Assembly (NCBI GenBank): GCA_963788185.1
Contig: CAWBGE010000021.1
Coordinates: 186,001 to 250,000 of the forward strand
Reading direction: 5' to 3'
Origin: CAIWHR01 sp963788185
Lineage (GTDB): Bacteria > Pseudomonadota > Gammaproteobacteria > Burkholderiales > Casimicrobiaceae
DNA length: 64,000 nucleotides
Part shown: one piece after another, positions 1-13,769 of the stretch
How positions within the stretch are numbered: the first letter of the stretch is position 1
Layout of the letters: each line of letters begins with the position of its first letter
Notes under the pieces: generated by a model
Databases searched by the model: none
Seen by the model: only the letters and a program-made list of their open reading frames with translations
Told to the model about the DNA's origin: nothing
Translations under genes and position numbers: made by a program

Positions 1-903
1 GCCGCCGTCCGACTTGCGCATCACGCGATCCTTGTCATCGCCGAATTGCGTGGTCGAAAGCCACAGCGCGCCCTCGGATTCGTAGGTCATGCCGGAGGCC
101 GCGAGGCGCGAGACCGCAGCGTCGACCCGGCCGTCGACGTACAACGAGCTTTCGAGGTAGTAATTGTCGAAGCGGACGCCGAACGCCTGCAGATCGCGGT
201 CCTGCTCGTTCCTCAATTCCGCGACGGCGAATCGCCGGATCGCCTCGATGTCGCCGAGGTCGTGTCCGACCTCCGCCAGGAAGCGTTGTGCAAGCTCGCG
301 GATGTACTCGCCGTGATAGCCGTCCTCGGGAAACGTGACGTGCTCGCCCAGCAGTTCCTGCGCCCGTGCGCGCACCGAAATCGCGAGGTTCTGGATCTGC
401 TGTCCGGCGTCGTTGTAGTAGAACTCGCGCGTGACATCGGCGCCCTGCCATTCGAGCAGCGCCGCGACGGCATCGCCGAGTGCCGCCTGGCGCCCGTGGC
501 CGACGTGAAGCGGACCGGTCGGATTCGCCGAAACGAATTCCACCATCACCTGCTCGCCGCGACGGGATTCGCTGCGCCCGTACCGGTCGCGGTCGACGAG
601 GATGCGGGCCACGACCGCCTGCCGGGCCGCCGGCGCCAGAAACAGGTTGATGAACCCCGCGCCCGCGATCTCGGCGCGTTCGACCCAGGGCGACGCCGGC
701 AGCGCCTGGATCAGCGCCTGCGCGAACTCGCGCGGATTCCGTCGCAGCCGCTTGGCATGCTGGAGCGCGACGTTGGACGCATAGTCGCCATGCGCGGCGA
801 GCTTGGGGCGTTCGAGGGTGACCTCGGCGTCGGCGCCTTCGGGCGCGACGGCGGCCAGCCCGGTGGCAAGCCAATGTTCGAGTTGAGTCTTCAGTTGGTT
901 CAC
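1..903 (-). CDS. argS: arginyl-tRNA synthetase, 3' end outside window
   Basis: Charges tRNA-Arg with arginine in the cytoplasm (class I synthetase). The visible part is the N-terminal 301 residues, open to the window edge, so roughly the last half is missing. After an N-terminal arginyl-tRNA synthetase additional domain comes the strongly conserved stretch EFVSANPTGPLHVGHGR, which contains the class I HIGH signature as HVGHG, followed by REFYYNDAGQQI. The start is the GTG before NQLKTQLEHWLA; no in-frame ATG lies near it. The gene follows priA on the same strand with a 68-bp gap. Family assignment is certain; only the GTG start is a judgement. Confidence 0.95.
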   Translation of the reverse strand, partial: MNQLKTQLEHWLATGLAAVAPEGADAEVTLERPKLAAHGDYASNVALQHAKRLRRNPREFAQALIQALPASPWVERAEIAGAGFINLFLAPAARQAVVARILVDRDRYGRSESRRGEQVMVEFVSANPTGPLHVGHGRQAALGDAVAALLEWQGADVTREFYYNDAGQQIQNLAISVRARAQELLGEHVTFPEDGYHGEYIRELAQRFLAEVGHDLGDIEAIRRFAVAELRNEQDRDLQAFGVRFDNYYLESSLYVDGRVDAAVSRLAASGMTYESEGALWLSTTQFGDDKDRVMRKSDGG

Positions 904-945
904 GACGCGCAAGGGGACACGGATTGCCCGGCAGCCAAAGGGTGA

Positions 946-951
946 ATTATA
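946..951 (-). promoter_or_regulatory. candidate -10 box for argS
   Basis: A perfect TATAAT on the minus strand lies in the short priA-argS gap and would give a leader of about 35 nt to the GTG start. No convincing -35 box sits 16-18 bp upstream, so this is only a candidate. Confidence 0.35.
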
Positions 952-971
952 GCGTCCGGCTGTAATTCGCC

Positions 972-3164
972 TCAGGCGAAGCCCAGGGGATCGACGTCGA
1001 GCGCCCAGCGCACCTTTCGGCCCGGCAACGCTTCGATCGCCGCGCGCCAACGGGTCAGAAACTGCTGGAGCGGCGCTCGATCGTCGCTGCGCACGAGAAT
1101 CTGCCCGCGTTCCTGGCCGGCGCGCCGGGACAGCGCCGCCGGCACCGGCGCGAACACGTCGACCGCAAATCCGGACGCGCGCTGGATGGCGGTGCCGCTT
1201 GCATGTGCCGCAGTGAGAAATGCGTCGACCCGCGCGCGATCGATGGCTTCGGCGCCGAGCAGTGCGAGATGGCCATAGGGGGGCAACCCGGCGACGCGGC
1301 GCTCCGCCAGCAGCGCGGCGGCAAGTCCGTCGTAATCGTGCCGCACCAGCGCCTCGTAAAGCGCGTGGCGGGGGAAGTTGGTCTGCACGATCACTTCGCC
1401 GGGCAGATCGGCACGTCCGGCGCGTCCGGCGACCTGGAACATCAGTGCTGCCAAACGTTCCGTCGCCCGGAAATCGGCGCTGTAGAGGGCATTGTCGGCA
1501 CCCAGCACGCCCACCAGCGTGAGCCGCGGAAAGTCGTGCCCCTTGGCCAGCATCTGCGTCCCGACGAGGATATCCAGGCCTCCCGCATGCACCTCGTCGC
1601 GAATCGCGGCGAACGAGCCTTTCCGGCGCGTGCTGTCGCGGTCGATGCGCGCGATCCGCGCCGATGGAAACCTCTGTCCCAGCGCCTGCTCGAGACGCTG
1701 CGTGCCGTGGCCCAATGGCAGGAGATCGACATTGCCGCACTCGGGACAACCCCTTGGCACGCGCTCGGCGTGGCCACAATGGTGGCAGCGCAGCTCGCCG
1801 GCATCGCGATGCACGACCAGGCGCGCATTGCAGCGCCTGCATCCGGCCTGCCAGCCGCACGCCGAACAGAGCAACGACGGCGAGTACCCGCGACGGTTGA
1901 TGAAGACGAGCGATTGCTCGCCGCGGGCCAGACGCAGGTCGATCGCCTCGAGGAGCGGCGCGCCCATGCCTTCGCGCATCGCCTCGCCGCCATCCGGCGC
2001 GAGCCGCAGCGTGGGAAGTCGGGCGGCGGCGACGGCGCGCTGCGGCAACCGCAGCCATCCGTAGCGTCCGCGCTGCGCGTGCAGCAGCGACTCCAGCGAC
2101 GGCGTCGCGCTGCCCAGCACGATGGGCACGCCGCGCTGGCGCGCGCGCCAGACGGCAACGTCGCGACCGTTATAGCGCAGATTGTCCTGCTGCTTGTACG
2201 ACGGGTCGTGCTCTTCGTCGACGATCACGAGCCCGAGCCTCGGCAGCGGCGCAAAGACCGCGAGGCGCGTGCCGACGACGATGTCGGCCGCGCCCGATGC
2301 CGCCGCGAGCCAGTGATCGCGCCGCAGGCCCGTCGGGAGTGCGCTGTGCAGCGTGGCAATTCGCCACCCGGGCAGCGCGGCGGCAACCCGATGCTCGAGT
2401 TGCGGTGTGAGATTGATCTCGGGAACCAGCAGCAGCACCTGCCTGCCTGCAGCCATCGCGGCGGCGGCGGCCGCGAGATAGACCTCGGTCTTGCCGCTGC
2501 CGGTCACGCCCTGCAGCAGATGCGGCCGAAAGCCGACAAGGTCGGCGGTGATGGCATCGACCGCCTGCCGCTGATCGGGATTCAGCGGAAATCCACCCGC
2601 GTCGCCGCTGCTTGGCGCCACGGGCTCCACCCAGCCTTCCGCCAGCCAGCGGCGCACCGCGGCCCGCTCGGCCGCAGGCAGCGCCGCCACGGCCTCCGCA
2701 GGCATCAAGCCGTCCGGCATCGACTCCCAGCGTGCAAGCAGTGCGCGAGCGCGCTTGGATCGCACAAGCCGCAGCGGAAGCTCGGCTCGTCCGGTCGCAG
2801 TCAGGCGCAGCGGCCCGTCCACCCCCTCGCGCCGGCGCCCGACGCGAGCGGCCGCGCTGGCAGGCGGCAGGAATTGCGCGAATACCTGGCCGAGCGGCTC
2901 CTGGTAGTAGCTGGAGACAAACCGCGCCAAGGCGACGATGTCGTCCGGCAGCGCAGGCCATGCGGCGACCAACTCGGTCACCGCGTGCAGCTTTTCCGAC
3001 GCGACGTCCGAATCCTGCACGATCTCGGCGACGACGCCGATCATCGCCCGCGGACCCAGGCGCACACGCACCACGGAGCCCGAACGCACCGCCAGACCGT
3101 CGGGCAGCCAATAATCGAACAGCGTATTCGCCGCGACCGGCAGCGCGATGCGCGCGATGGCCAT
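972..3164 (-). CDS. priA: primosomal protein N' (replication restart helicase PriA)
   Basis: 3'-5' DNA helicase that recognises stalled forks and reloads the replisome. Length (730 aa) matches the family. Order of parts: N-terminal 3'-DNA-binding domain; helicase core with Walker A GVTGSGKTE near residues 219-227 and Walker B DEEHD near 316; a zinc-binding insert near residues 430-475 with eight cysteines in CxxC-type pairs (CSACGWQAGCRRC and later CHHC, CPEC); then the second RecA-like lobe with the GTQMLAKGHDFP motif. The ATG start leads directly into the usual IARIALPVAANTLFDYWLP opening. It is the first gene after a 480-bp gap downstream of hemE and is followed by argS. Confidence 0.97.
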   Translation of the reverse strand: MAIARIALPVAANTLFDYWLPDGLAVRSGSVVRVRLGPRAMIGVVAEIVQDSDVASEKLHAVTELVAAWPALPDDIVALARFVSSYYQEPLGQVFAQFLPPASAAARVGRRREGVDGPLRLTATGRAELPLRLVRSKRARALLARWESMPDGLMPAEAVAALPAAERAAVRRWLAEGWVEPVAPSSGDAGGFPLNPDQRQAVDAITADLVGFRPHLLQGVTGSGKTEVYLAAAAAAMAAGRQVLLLVPEINLTPQLEHRVAAALPGWRIATLHSALPTGLRRDHWLAAASGAADIVVGTRLAVFAPLPRLGLVIVDEEHDPSYKQQDNLRYNGRDVAVWRARQRGVPIVLGSATPSLESLLHAQRGRYGWLRLPQRAVAAARLPTLRLAPDGGEAMREGMGAPLLEAIDLRLARGEQSLVFINRRGYSPSLLCSACGWQAGCRRCNARLVVHRDAGELRCHHCGHAERVPRGCPECGNVDLLPLGHGTQRLEQALGQRFPSARIARIDRDSTRRKGSFAAIRDEVHAGGLDILVGTQMLAKGHDFPRLTLVGVLGADNALYSADFRATERLAALMFQVAGRAGRADLPGEVIVQTNFPRHALYEALVRHDYDGLAAALLAERRVAGLPPYGHLALLGAEAIDRARVDAFLTAAHASGTAIQRASGFAVDVFAPVPAALSRRAGQERGQILVRSDDRAPLQQFLTRWRAAIEALPGRKVRWALDVDPLGFA

Positions 3165-3358
3165 TCACGCGCCCCGGCAGCCTGTCGCGCAGATCGCGGC
3201 ATTACGGACCCGAAGCACGATGTCCGATGGGGGTGCGCCGCGCCAGCAAGTGCCGCGAGCCGCAGCGTCGGATACGCGGGGTTCCTCAACACACATCGCA
3301 GCAAAGAGGGCCAAGTCCTTCATTTCTATGGGGCCCGGGTTCGACGGTTCGCCGCACT

Positions 3359-3367
3359 TGTGGATAA
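3359..3367 (-). promoter_or_regulatory. single DnaA-box match
   Basis: Reads TTATCCACA on the minus strand, the consensus DnaA box, about 195 bp upstream of priA. Only one copy is visible, so this is not an origin; it could place priA under DnaA influence or be chance. Confidence 0.3.
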
Positions 3368-3567
3368 CTTTGTGCGTAAGTGCCCGCTCGCGGCGGAGTG
3401 CCCGCGGGACCTCGAGCGAGGGTCCGCTACAACACCCGGAGACGCATTTTTTTTCATTATGAAATTCAATTACTTACAAAGGCCATCCCCGGGGAGCGGT
3501 GGCGACGGGCTTCCGGCCGCCTCTTGACATTCGCGTGTGCATAAGTAGCCCCTGCCGAAGCCATTTC

Positions 3568-3587
3568 CGGGGCTTTGTCAAGCCCCG
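3568..3587. repeat. 8-bp stem hairpin downstream of hemE
   Basis: CGGGGCTT and AAGCCCCG form a perfect 8-bp stem with a TGTC loop. It lies 58 bp past the hemE stop on the transcribed strand. No T-run follows on the minus strand, so it is not a classical intrinsic terminator; it may protect the 3' end or aid Rho-dependent stopping. Confidence 0.4.
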
Positions 3588-3644
3588 AAACGCGTCGGAA
3601 TGAAGCGCGGCCAAGCCCCTTGGCACCCCACCGGACGGCGTTTG

Positions 3645-4727
3645 TCAAGCCCCCGCGATAGCCGCCCGCGACTCCCGATGGACGGCTTCGACCAGCGCCG
3701 CCACATTCCCGGGCGGCGTCGTCGGCAGGATTCCATGTCCGAGGTTGAAGATGTGGCCCGGCGCGCTCCCCGCGGCGCGAACGACGGCTATCGCCTCGCG
3801 GACCACGGTGTCCGGGTCGGTCATCAGCACCAGTGGATCGAGGTTTCCCTGCAGCGCCACCGAAGCGCCGACGCGCCTGCGCGCGTCAGTCAAATCCACC
3901 GTCCAGTCGAGTCCCACGGCATCGGCCCCGCAACCCGCGATCTCGTCGAGCCACTGGCCACCGCCCTTGGTGAACACAATCGCGGGCACGGGTCGGCCGT
4001 CGGGCCCCGGCTGCAGCCGCTCCAGCACCGATCGCATCGATGCGAGCGACCACCTCCGATAACCCGCGGCGGACAGCAGCCCGCCCCAGGTGTCGAAGAT
4101 CATCACCGCATCGGCGCCGGCGGCGATCTGCTCGTTGAGGTATGCGGCAACCGATTCGGCATTGACGTCGATGATCCTGCGCATCAGGTCCGGCCGCGCG
4201 TAGGCGAGCTTGCGCACCGTCGCGAAATCGGCGGCACTGCCGCCCCCTTCGATCATGTAGCAGGCCAGCGTGAACGGGCTTCCGGAAAAGCCGATCAGCG
4301 GCACCCTGCCGGCAAGCGCCGCCTTGATCGACGCGACGGCGTCGAACACGTAGCGGAGCTTCGCCATGTCGGGAGCCGCCAGCGCCGCGATCGACGCTTC
4401 ATCGGCCGCCTTGCGCTCGAAGCGCGGCCCCTCGCCCTCTGCGAAATAGAGCCCGAGGCCCATCGCATCGGGAACGGTCAGGATGTCCGAGAACAGGATC
4501 GCCGCATCGAGCGGAAAGCGGTCGAGCGGCTGCAGCGTCACCTCGGTCGCGAGCGCCGGGTTCTTGGCCAGCGCAAGAAAACTTCCCGCCCTCGCCCGTG
4601 TCGCGTTGTACTCGGGCAGATACCTGCCTGCCTGGCGCATCAGCCAGACGGGCGTGTAAGGCGTGGGCTCGCGGCGCAGGGCGCGCAGGAAGGTATCGTT
4701 GGCGAACGACTTCGGCGTCATGTTCAT
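3645..4727 (-). CDS. hemE: uroporphyrinogen decarboxylase
   Basis: Decarboxylates the four acetate side chains of uroporphyrinogen III to give coproporphyrinogen III (haem and other tetrapyrroles, cytosolic). About 360 aa, the usual size. Visible hallmarks: WLMRQAGRYLPEY near the N-terminus (substrate-binding arginine) and AAILFSDILTVPDAMG (catalytic aspartate). I start it at the ATG of MNMTPKSFAND; the frame is open further upstream, but that part lies in a terminator hairpin and does not resemble the family. A second ATG two codons in is equally possible. Other haem genes in the window are hemB (22.7 kb) and hemF (54.6 kb). Confidence 0.96.
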   Translation of the reverse strand: MNMTPKSFANDTFLRALRREPTPYTPVWLMRQAGRYLPEYNATRARAGSFLALAKNPALATEVTLQPLDRFPLDAAILFSDILTVPDAMGLGLYFAEGEGPRFERKAADEASIAALAAPDMAKLRYVFDAVASIKAALAGRVPLIGFSGSPFTLACYMIEGGGSAADFATVRKLAYARPDLMRRIIDVNAESVAAYLNEQIAAGADAVMIFDTWGGLLSAAGYRRWSLASMRSVLERLQPGPDGRPVPAIVFTKGGGQWLDEIAGCGADAVGLDWTVDLTDARRRVGASVALQGNLDPLVLMTDPDTVVREAIAVVRAAGSAPGHIFNLGHGILPTTPPGNVAALVEAVHRESRAAIAGA

Positions 4728-4739
4728 CGTGTGTCCAGG

Positions 4740-4768
4740 AAAAAACCGCGGCGAGTGGTTCGCCGCGG
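4740..4768 (-). terminator. intrinsic terminator after gltD
   Basis: On the minus strand a perfect 9-bp stem (CCGCGGCGA / TCGCCGCGG) with a 5-nt loop is followed by TTTTTT. It sits just past the gltD stop and ends 12 nt before the hemE start, so it should separate glt transcription from hemE or let only read-through RNA reach hemE. Confidence 0.85.
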
Positions 4769-4791
4769 GTCGCAACAGAAGGCAATCGCGA

Positions 4792-6228
4792 TCAGCGGGG
4801 CAGCTCGGAGTCTCCCGTGAGGAACGCGTCGACCGCGCGCGCGCATTGGCGGCCCTCGCGGATCGCCCACACCACGAGCGATTGCCCGCGCCGCATGTCG
4901 CCGGCGGCGAAAACCTTGTCGACCGACGTCCGGTAATCGTCGGTGTTCGCCTGGACGTTCTGACGCGGGTCGCGCTCGACGCCCAGCGCGTCGAGCAAGC
5001 CCCTTCTGCACCGGGCTGACGAAACCCATTGCCAGCAGCACGAGGTCGGCCTTCAACTCGAATTCGGATCCCGGCACTTCGATCATCTTCATCTGACCGT
5101 CGGCGGCCTTTTGCCAGTCGACGCGCGCGGCCACGAGCTTCTCGACCTTGCCGCCCCTGCCCTCGAAGCGCTTGGTGGCCACCGCCCAGTCACGCTTGCA
5201 GCCTTCCTCGTGCGATGACGACGTGCGCAGCTTCACCGGCCAGTACGGCCACACCAGTTCCTTGTTCTCGCGCTCGGGCGGCTGCGGCAGCAGTTCGAAT
5301 TGCGTGACCGATTTCGCGCCCTGCCGGTTGGAGGTGCCGACGCAGTCCGATCCGGTGTCCCCGCCTCCGATGACGACCACGTGCTTGCCGGTCGCGGTGA
5401 TCTGTCCGGGCACCACGTCGCCGGCGACCACCTTGTTCTGCTGCGGCAGGAACTCCATCGCAAAATGGATCCCCGCCAGATCCCGCCCCGGCACCGGCAG
5501 GTCGCGCGAGGCTTCGGCGCCGCCGGCAATCACCACGGCGTCGTACTCGGCGACGAGCTGACGGGCAGGATAGTCGCTGCCGATGTCGATGTTCGGGCGA
5601 AACTCGACGCCCTCGACCGACATCTGCGCCATGCGGCGGTCGATCAGGTGCTTTTCGAGCTTGAAGTCCGGAATCCCGTAGCGCAACAGCCCGCCGATGC
5701 GATCCGCCTTCTCGAACACGACGACATCGTGGCCGGCGCGTGCCAGCTGCTGTGCGCAGGACAATCCCGCGGGACCGGAGCCGACGACGGCGACGCGGCG
5801 CCCCGTCTTCTTCGCCGGCGGCTGCGGCACGATCCAGCCCTCTTCCCAACCCTTGTCGATGATGAAGTGCTCGATCGACTTGATCCCCACCGCGTCGCTG
5901 TTGATGTTGAGCGTACACGCGGCCTCGCAGGGGGCCGGGCAGACGCGGCCGGTGAACTCCGGGAAGTTGTTGGTCGAGTGCAGCACGGCCAACGCCGCCT
6001 GCCACTGATGCCGGTAGACGAGATCGTTCCAGTCGGGAATCACGTTGTTGATCGGGCACCCGGTCTGGCAGAACGGGATGCCGCAATCCATGCAGCGCGC
6101 GCCCTGGTGGCTCGCCTCCTCGTCCTTCAGGGCGAGCACGAACTCACGGTAGTTCGTGACCCGCTCGGCAGTCGGCAGCGCGCCTTCGGCAAGCCGCTGC
6201 AACTCCATGAATCCAGTGACCTTGCCCA

Positions 6229-6229
<1 letters not shown>
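4792..6229 (-). CDS. gltD: glutamate synthase (NADPH) small subunit, with a one-base frameshift
   Basis: Electron-input subunit of glutamate synthase: takes electrons from NADPH through FAD and passes them through [4Fe-4S] clusters to GltB. Visible: the N-terminal cluster cysteines CMDCGIPFCQTGCP, an FAD fingerprint VGSGPAGLSCAQ, and the NADPH site IGGGDTGSDC. The frame runs normally to GFVSPVQKG and then breaks; the family's conserved end (LDALGVERDPRQNV, then DDYRTSVDKVFAAGDMRRGQ) continues in another frame to 4792. One extra G in the run at 5000-5003 accounts for it. Without that base the protein would be 478 aa, normal for the family. This is a sequencing slip or a recent mutation. The start overlaps the gltB stop (TGATG), implying translational coupling. 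Confidence 0.9.
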
Positions 6230-10944
<4,715 letters not shown>

Positions 10945-11036
10945 GTTTGACCTCGCCCTGATAGGTTGATCGACCGTCAGTCTCGTCAAAATGCCGGCTC
11001 GACGGGTATTTCGCCATTCGTGGGCGAAACCTTTTT

Positions 11037-11065
11037 ATACTAGCCGCGATGTTGCGATGCGGCAA
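11037..11065 (-). promoter_or_regulatory. sigma-70-type promoter for gltB-gltD
   Basis: Minus strand TTGCCG, 17-bp spacer, TAGTAT, about 90 bp upstream of the preferred gltB start. Both boxes match four of six consensus positions at ideal spacing. It is the best-placed promoter for the glt operon. Confidence 0.6.
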
Positions 11066-11277
11066 GGCAAAGTCCGTCCGCTCCACCGGCGCGTTCTTCG
11101 TTCTCGCCGCCCGCGCAACATTTCCCGCCCGGCGGTCGATTTCGGAGCGGCAAAGCACTTGCGCCGGTGGGCTTCTTAGGCTTTAATCTGAACAAAGGTG
11201 GCTAGATGCTTGTTGTAACATCCAAAACAGCATCGGCAGGAAAGCAATTTTAGGACAACATCATCAGGATTCCCGAC

Positions 11278-12624
11278 ATGTTGAACAAGCGCCCGATTGC
11301 CTCTTGGCCGCGCACCCTTGCCGGCGTCTTTGCCGTAGGGGCGTTGCTTGCCCTTGCCGGTTGCGGAGGCGGAAGCGGTGCGCCCAACAACCCGTACGCC
11401 CCCGGCCCCGCGGTCCCGACAACACTGAGGGTGCTGCCGCCTTCGGCGACCGCCTATCCCGGCAACCCCGCGACGTTGACGATTGCGGGCGGAACACCGC
11501 CCTATTCCGCGTTCTCGAGCAATCCGGCCGTGATGCCCGTCGCCGCGAATGTCAGTGGATCGCAGGTGGTGCTCCTCGCGAACGACGTCGAAGCCGACGT
11601 GACGCTCGCGGTCACGATCAAGGACTCGGGAGCCCAGTCGGTACCGGTGACCATCGTCGTTCGACCCGCGCCGCTGTTCAGCGGACTCACCGTGCTGGCC
11701 AGCGGCTCCGATTGCGGATCGTCGAACCTGTGCTCGGGCGCCACCGGCACCGCGGCGGTCACCGCCAAGGGCGTCGCGGGTGCGCCGCTGCCCGGGCGGC
11801 AGATCAGATTCGACGTCGTTTATGGCCCCTTCGCGATCCAGACGACCAATCCTGCAGCACCCCTCGCGTCAACGCTCACCGTGGTCACCGACGCCAACGG
11901 CGTCGCGCGAGTCGGCATTCAGTCGACCGTGGACTCCACGACGCAACCGGCCCAGATCCGCGCGACCGACCTTGGCGGCGGTCAGCAAATCACCGGCAAC
12001 TTCACGGTCGTCAACAACACGACGACGTCGGCGATCACCGTGATCCCGGCCAAGGCCACGATTACGGGCGCCTACAACGACGAGTGCAGCGCGGGGTTCG
12101 AGATCGACTATTTCATCTACGGCGGCAATCCACCGTACCGCATTTCGTCGACCTTCCCGACTGCCGCTGGCATCATCGGCTCGCCGGTCAATGCGAGCGG
12201 CGGCCGCTTCCGCGCGGTGACCAATGGCACCTGCGTCAATCCGCTGACCTTCACCATCGCCGACGCCGCGGGCAAGCAGACGACAGCATTGCTGGAAAAT
12301 CTTCCCGGAACCGAGGAACGCCCGACGATTCCCGTACCAGACCTCGCCGTGCAGCCTAACAACGCGCCATTCACCGGCTGTACCGCGAGCACGGCGTTCC
12401 AGTTCGTGATTGTCGGCGGGACGCCACCCTACGGTGTCAGCACCAGCAGCCTTTCCACGGCCCCGGATGTCGTCGATCCGCAGACGATCCGGACATCCGG
12501 CGGGACGTTCAAGGTAAAGCCGTATAGCGGCCTGCCCGGTCCCTTCCTCGGATCCACGACCGTCGTCGTGGTCGATTCGAGTCTGCCCCAGAAGACGGTG
12601 AGCGGCATCATCACCTGCAACTGA
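11278..12624 (+). CDS. secreted lipoprotein with Ig-like repeats, function unknown
   Basis: 448 aa. A lipoprotein signal ends in LALAGC (lipid-modified Cys29) followed by a glycine-rich linker, so the protein should be membrane-anchored and exposed to periplasm or surface. The rest looks like tandem beta-sandwich units: three segments share the phrase GG-x-PPY (AGGTPPYSAF, YGGNPPYRIS, VGGTPPYGVS), and the middle has a bacterial Ig-like segment with TVVTDANGVARVGIQST. Such modules occur in adhesins and invasins, but nothing points to a ligand. Start ATG has AGGA eight bases upstream. It is divergent from gltB and closed by its own terminator. Confidence 0.8.
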   Translation: MLNKRPIASWPRTLAGVFAVGALLALAGCGGGSGAPNNPYAPGPAVPTTLRVLPPSATAYPGNPATLTIAGGTPPYSAFSSNPAVMPVAANVSGSQVVLLANDVEADVTLAVTIKDSGAQSVPVTIVVRPAPLFSGLTVLASGSDCGSSNLCSGATGTAAVTAKGVAGAPLPGRQIRFDVVYGPFAIQTTNPAAPLASTLTVVTDANGVARVGIQSTVDSTTQPAQIRATDLGGGQQITGNFTVVNNTTTSAITVIPAKATITGAYNDECSAGFEIDYFIYGGNPPYRISSTFPTAAGIIGSPVNASGGRFRAVTNGTCVNPLTFTIADAAGKQTTALLENLPGTEERPTIPVPDLAVQPNNAPFTGCTASTAFQFVIVGGTPPYGVSTSSLSTAPDVVDPQTIRTSGGTFKVKPYSGLPGPFLGSTTVVVVDSSLPQKTVSGIITCN

Positions 12625-12644
12625 TTCCAAGCCGCAGCAAGAGA

Positions 12645-12671
12645 GAATGGCGCCCGCGGGCGCCATTCTTT
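12645..12671 (+). terminator. palindromic terminator after the lipoprotein gene, possibly bidirectional
   Basis: A perfect 24-bp palindrome (12645-12668; half-site GAATGGCGCCCG) is followed on the plus strand by TTTTC. It lies between the convergent lipoprotein gene and aroB. On the minus strand a weaker T-rich tail (TCTCTTG) follows, so it may stop both. Confidence 0.85.
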
Positions 12672-12695
12672 TCCTGGGGTCCGGCCCCTTCGGCC

Positions 12696-13769
12696 TCAGC
12701 GCAGTGCGGCGCCGAGATCCCCGGTCGAAACGTCCCCGGCGACGGTCGCCCGCCCCAGTCCCTCGAGCAGCACGAATCGAATGGCGCCGGCGGCGACTTT
12801 CTTGTCGCGCGCCATCAACTCCATCCAGCGGTCGAAGGGCATCGGCGGCGGCGCCACCGGCAGGCCTGCGCGCTCGACGAGACGGCGCAGGCGTTGCGCG
12901 TCGGACGCAGGCAGCGTGCCGCGAAGGCGGGAGACCTCGGCGGCGATGACCATGCCGGCGCCGACCGCTTCGCCGTGCAGCCAGGCGCCGTAGCCCAGCG
13001 CCGCCTCGATGGCGTGTCCGAACGTGTGCCCGAAATTGAGCAGCGCCCGTTCGCCGGCTTCGCGCTCGTCGGCGGCCACGATCTCGGCCTTGATCCGGCA
13101 ACTCTCGCCGACGGCGTATTCGAGCGCCGCGGGTTCGCGCGCGAGCAGCCGCTCGACATTCTGCTCCAGCCACCCGAAGAATCCGGCGTCGCGAATGGCG
13201 CCGGACTTGATCACCTCGGCCAGGCCGGCCGACAATTCGCGCCGCGGCAACGTCTTGAGGCAGTCGATGTCCATCAACACCGCCTGAGGCTGATGGAACG
13301 CGCCGATCATGTTCTTGCCCGCCGCATGGTTGACGCCGGTCTTGCCGCCGACCGACGAATCGACCTGCGCCAGCAGCGTGGTCGGTATCTGGACGAACGG
13401 CATGCCGCGCTGGCAGATTGCCGCCGCAAAACCGGCCAGGTCGCCCACCACGCCGCCGCCCAGCGCCAGCACCGTGGTCGAGCGCTCGGCCCGCATTTCC
13501 AGCAGCCGCGACACGACGTCGTGCAGCATCTCCCAGTTCTTGTGCGTTTCGCCGTCGGGAATCTCCAGCAGCTGCGATTCGATGCCGGTCGCCGCCAATC
13601 CGCCGCGCAGCGTGGGCAGCCAATGGCCGGCAACCACCGGGTTGGTCACGATGATCACGCGGCGGCTGGCAAGATGGGGGGCAAGCAGCTCTCCGGCGCG
13701 GCCCAGCAGCCCGGTGCCGATGTGGATCGGATAGCCGCGCGCGCCCAGCGCAACGTCGAGCGTCTTCAT
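12696..13769 (-). CDS. aroB: 3-dehydroquinate synthase
   Basis: Second step of the shikimate pathway: cyclises DAHP to 3-dehydroquinate using NAD+ and a divalent metal. 357 aa, normal length. Visible: NAD-binding region with DGETHKNWE, LALGGGVVGDLAGFAAA, the TTLLAQVDSSVGGKTGVNH signature, and the metal-site segment LLNFGHTFGHAIE. The ATG chosen (MKTLDVALG) overlaps the aroK stop by ATGA; the frame is open further upstream, but that part is antisense-like arginine-rich sequence inside aroK. It ends the pilM-to-aroB operon, an arrangement common in beta- and gammaproteobacteria. Confidence 0.97.
   Translation of the reverse strand: MKTLDVALGARGYPIHIGTGLLGRAGELLAPHLASRRVIIVTNPVVAGHWLPTLRGGLAATGIESQLLEIPDGETHKNWEMLHDVVSRLLEMRAERSTTVLALGGGVVGDLAGFAAAICQRGMPFVQIPTTLLAQVDSSVGGKTGVNHAAGKNMIGAFHQPQAVLMDIDCLKTLPRRELSAGLAEVIKSGAIRDAGFFGWLEQNVERLLAREPAALEYAVGESCRIKAEIVAADEREAGERALLNFGHTFGHAIEAALGYGAWLHGEAVGAGMVIAAEVSRLRGTLPASDAQRLRRLVERAGLPVAPPPMPFDRWMELMARDKKVAAGAIRFVLLEGLGRATVAGDVSTGDLGAALR

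Larger units (their letters stand above)
3165..3644. other. gene-free stretch between hemE and priA
   Basis: No credible gene. It contains an A+T-rich patch (about 3450-3482) with a run of eight T, one perfect DnaA-box sequence, one strong hairpin, and a 13-bp direct repeat (TTTGTCAAGCCCC at 3574-3586 and again at 3641-3653, the second copy overlapping the hemE stop codon). The priA promoter must lie here, but I could not pick a clear -35/-10 pair. Open frames crossing the stretch carry no recognisable protein. Confidence 0.6.

Noticed and set aside
3165..3644. Possible replication origin between hemE and priA
   Set aside because: Only one DnaA box, no cluster, no dnaA, rpmH or gidA nearby; the A+T-rich patch is short.
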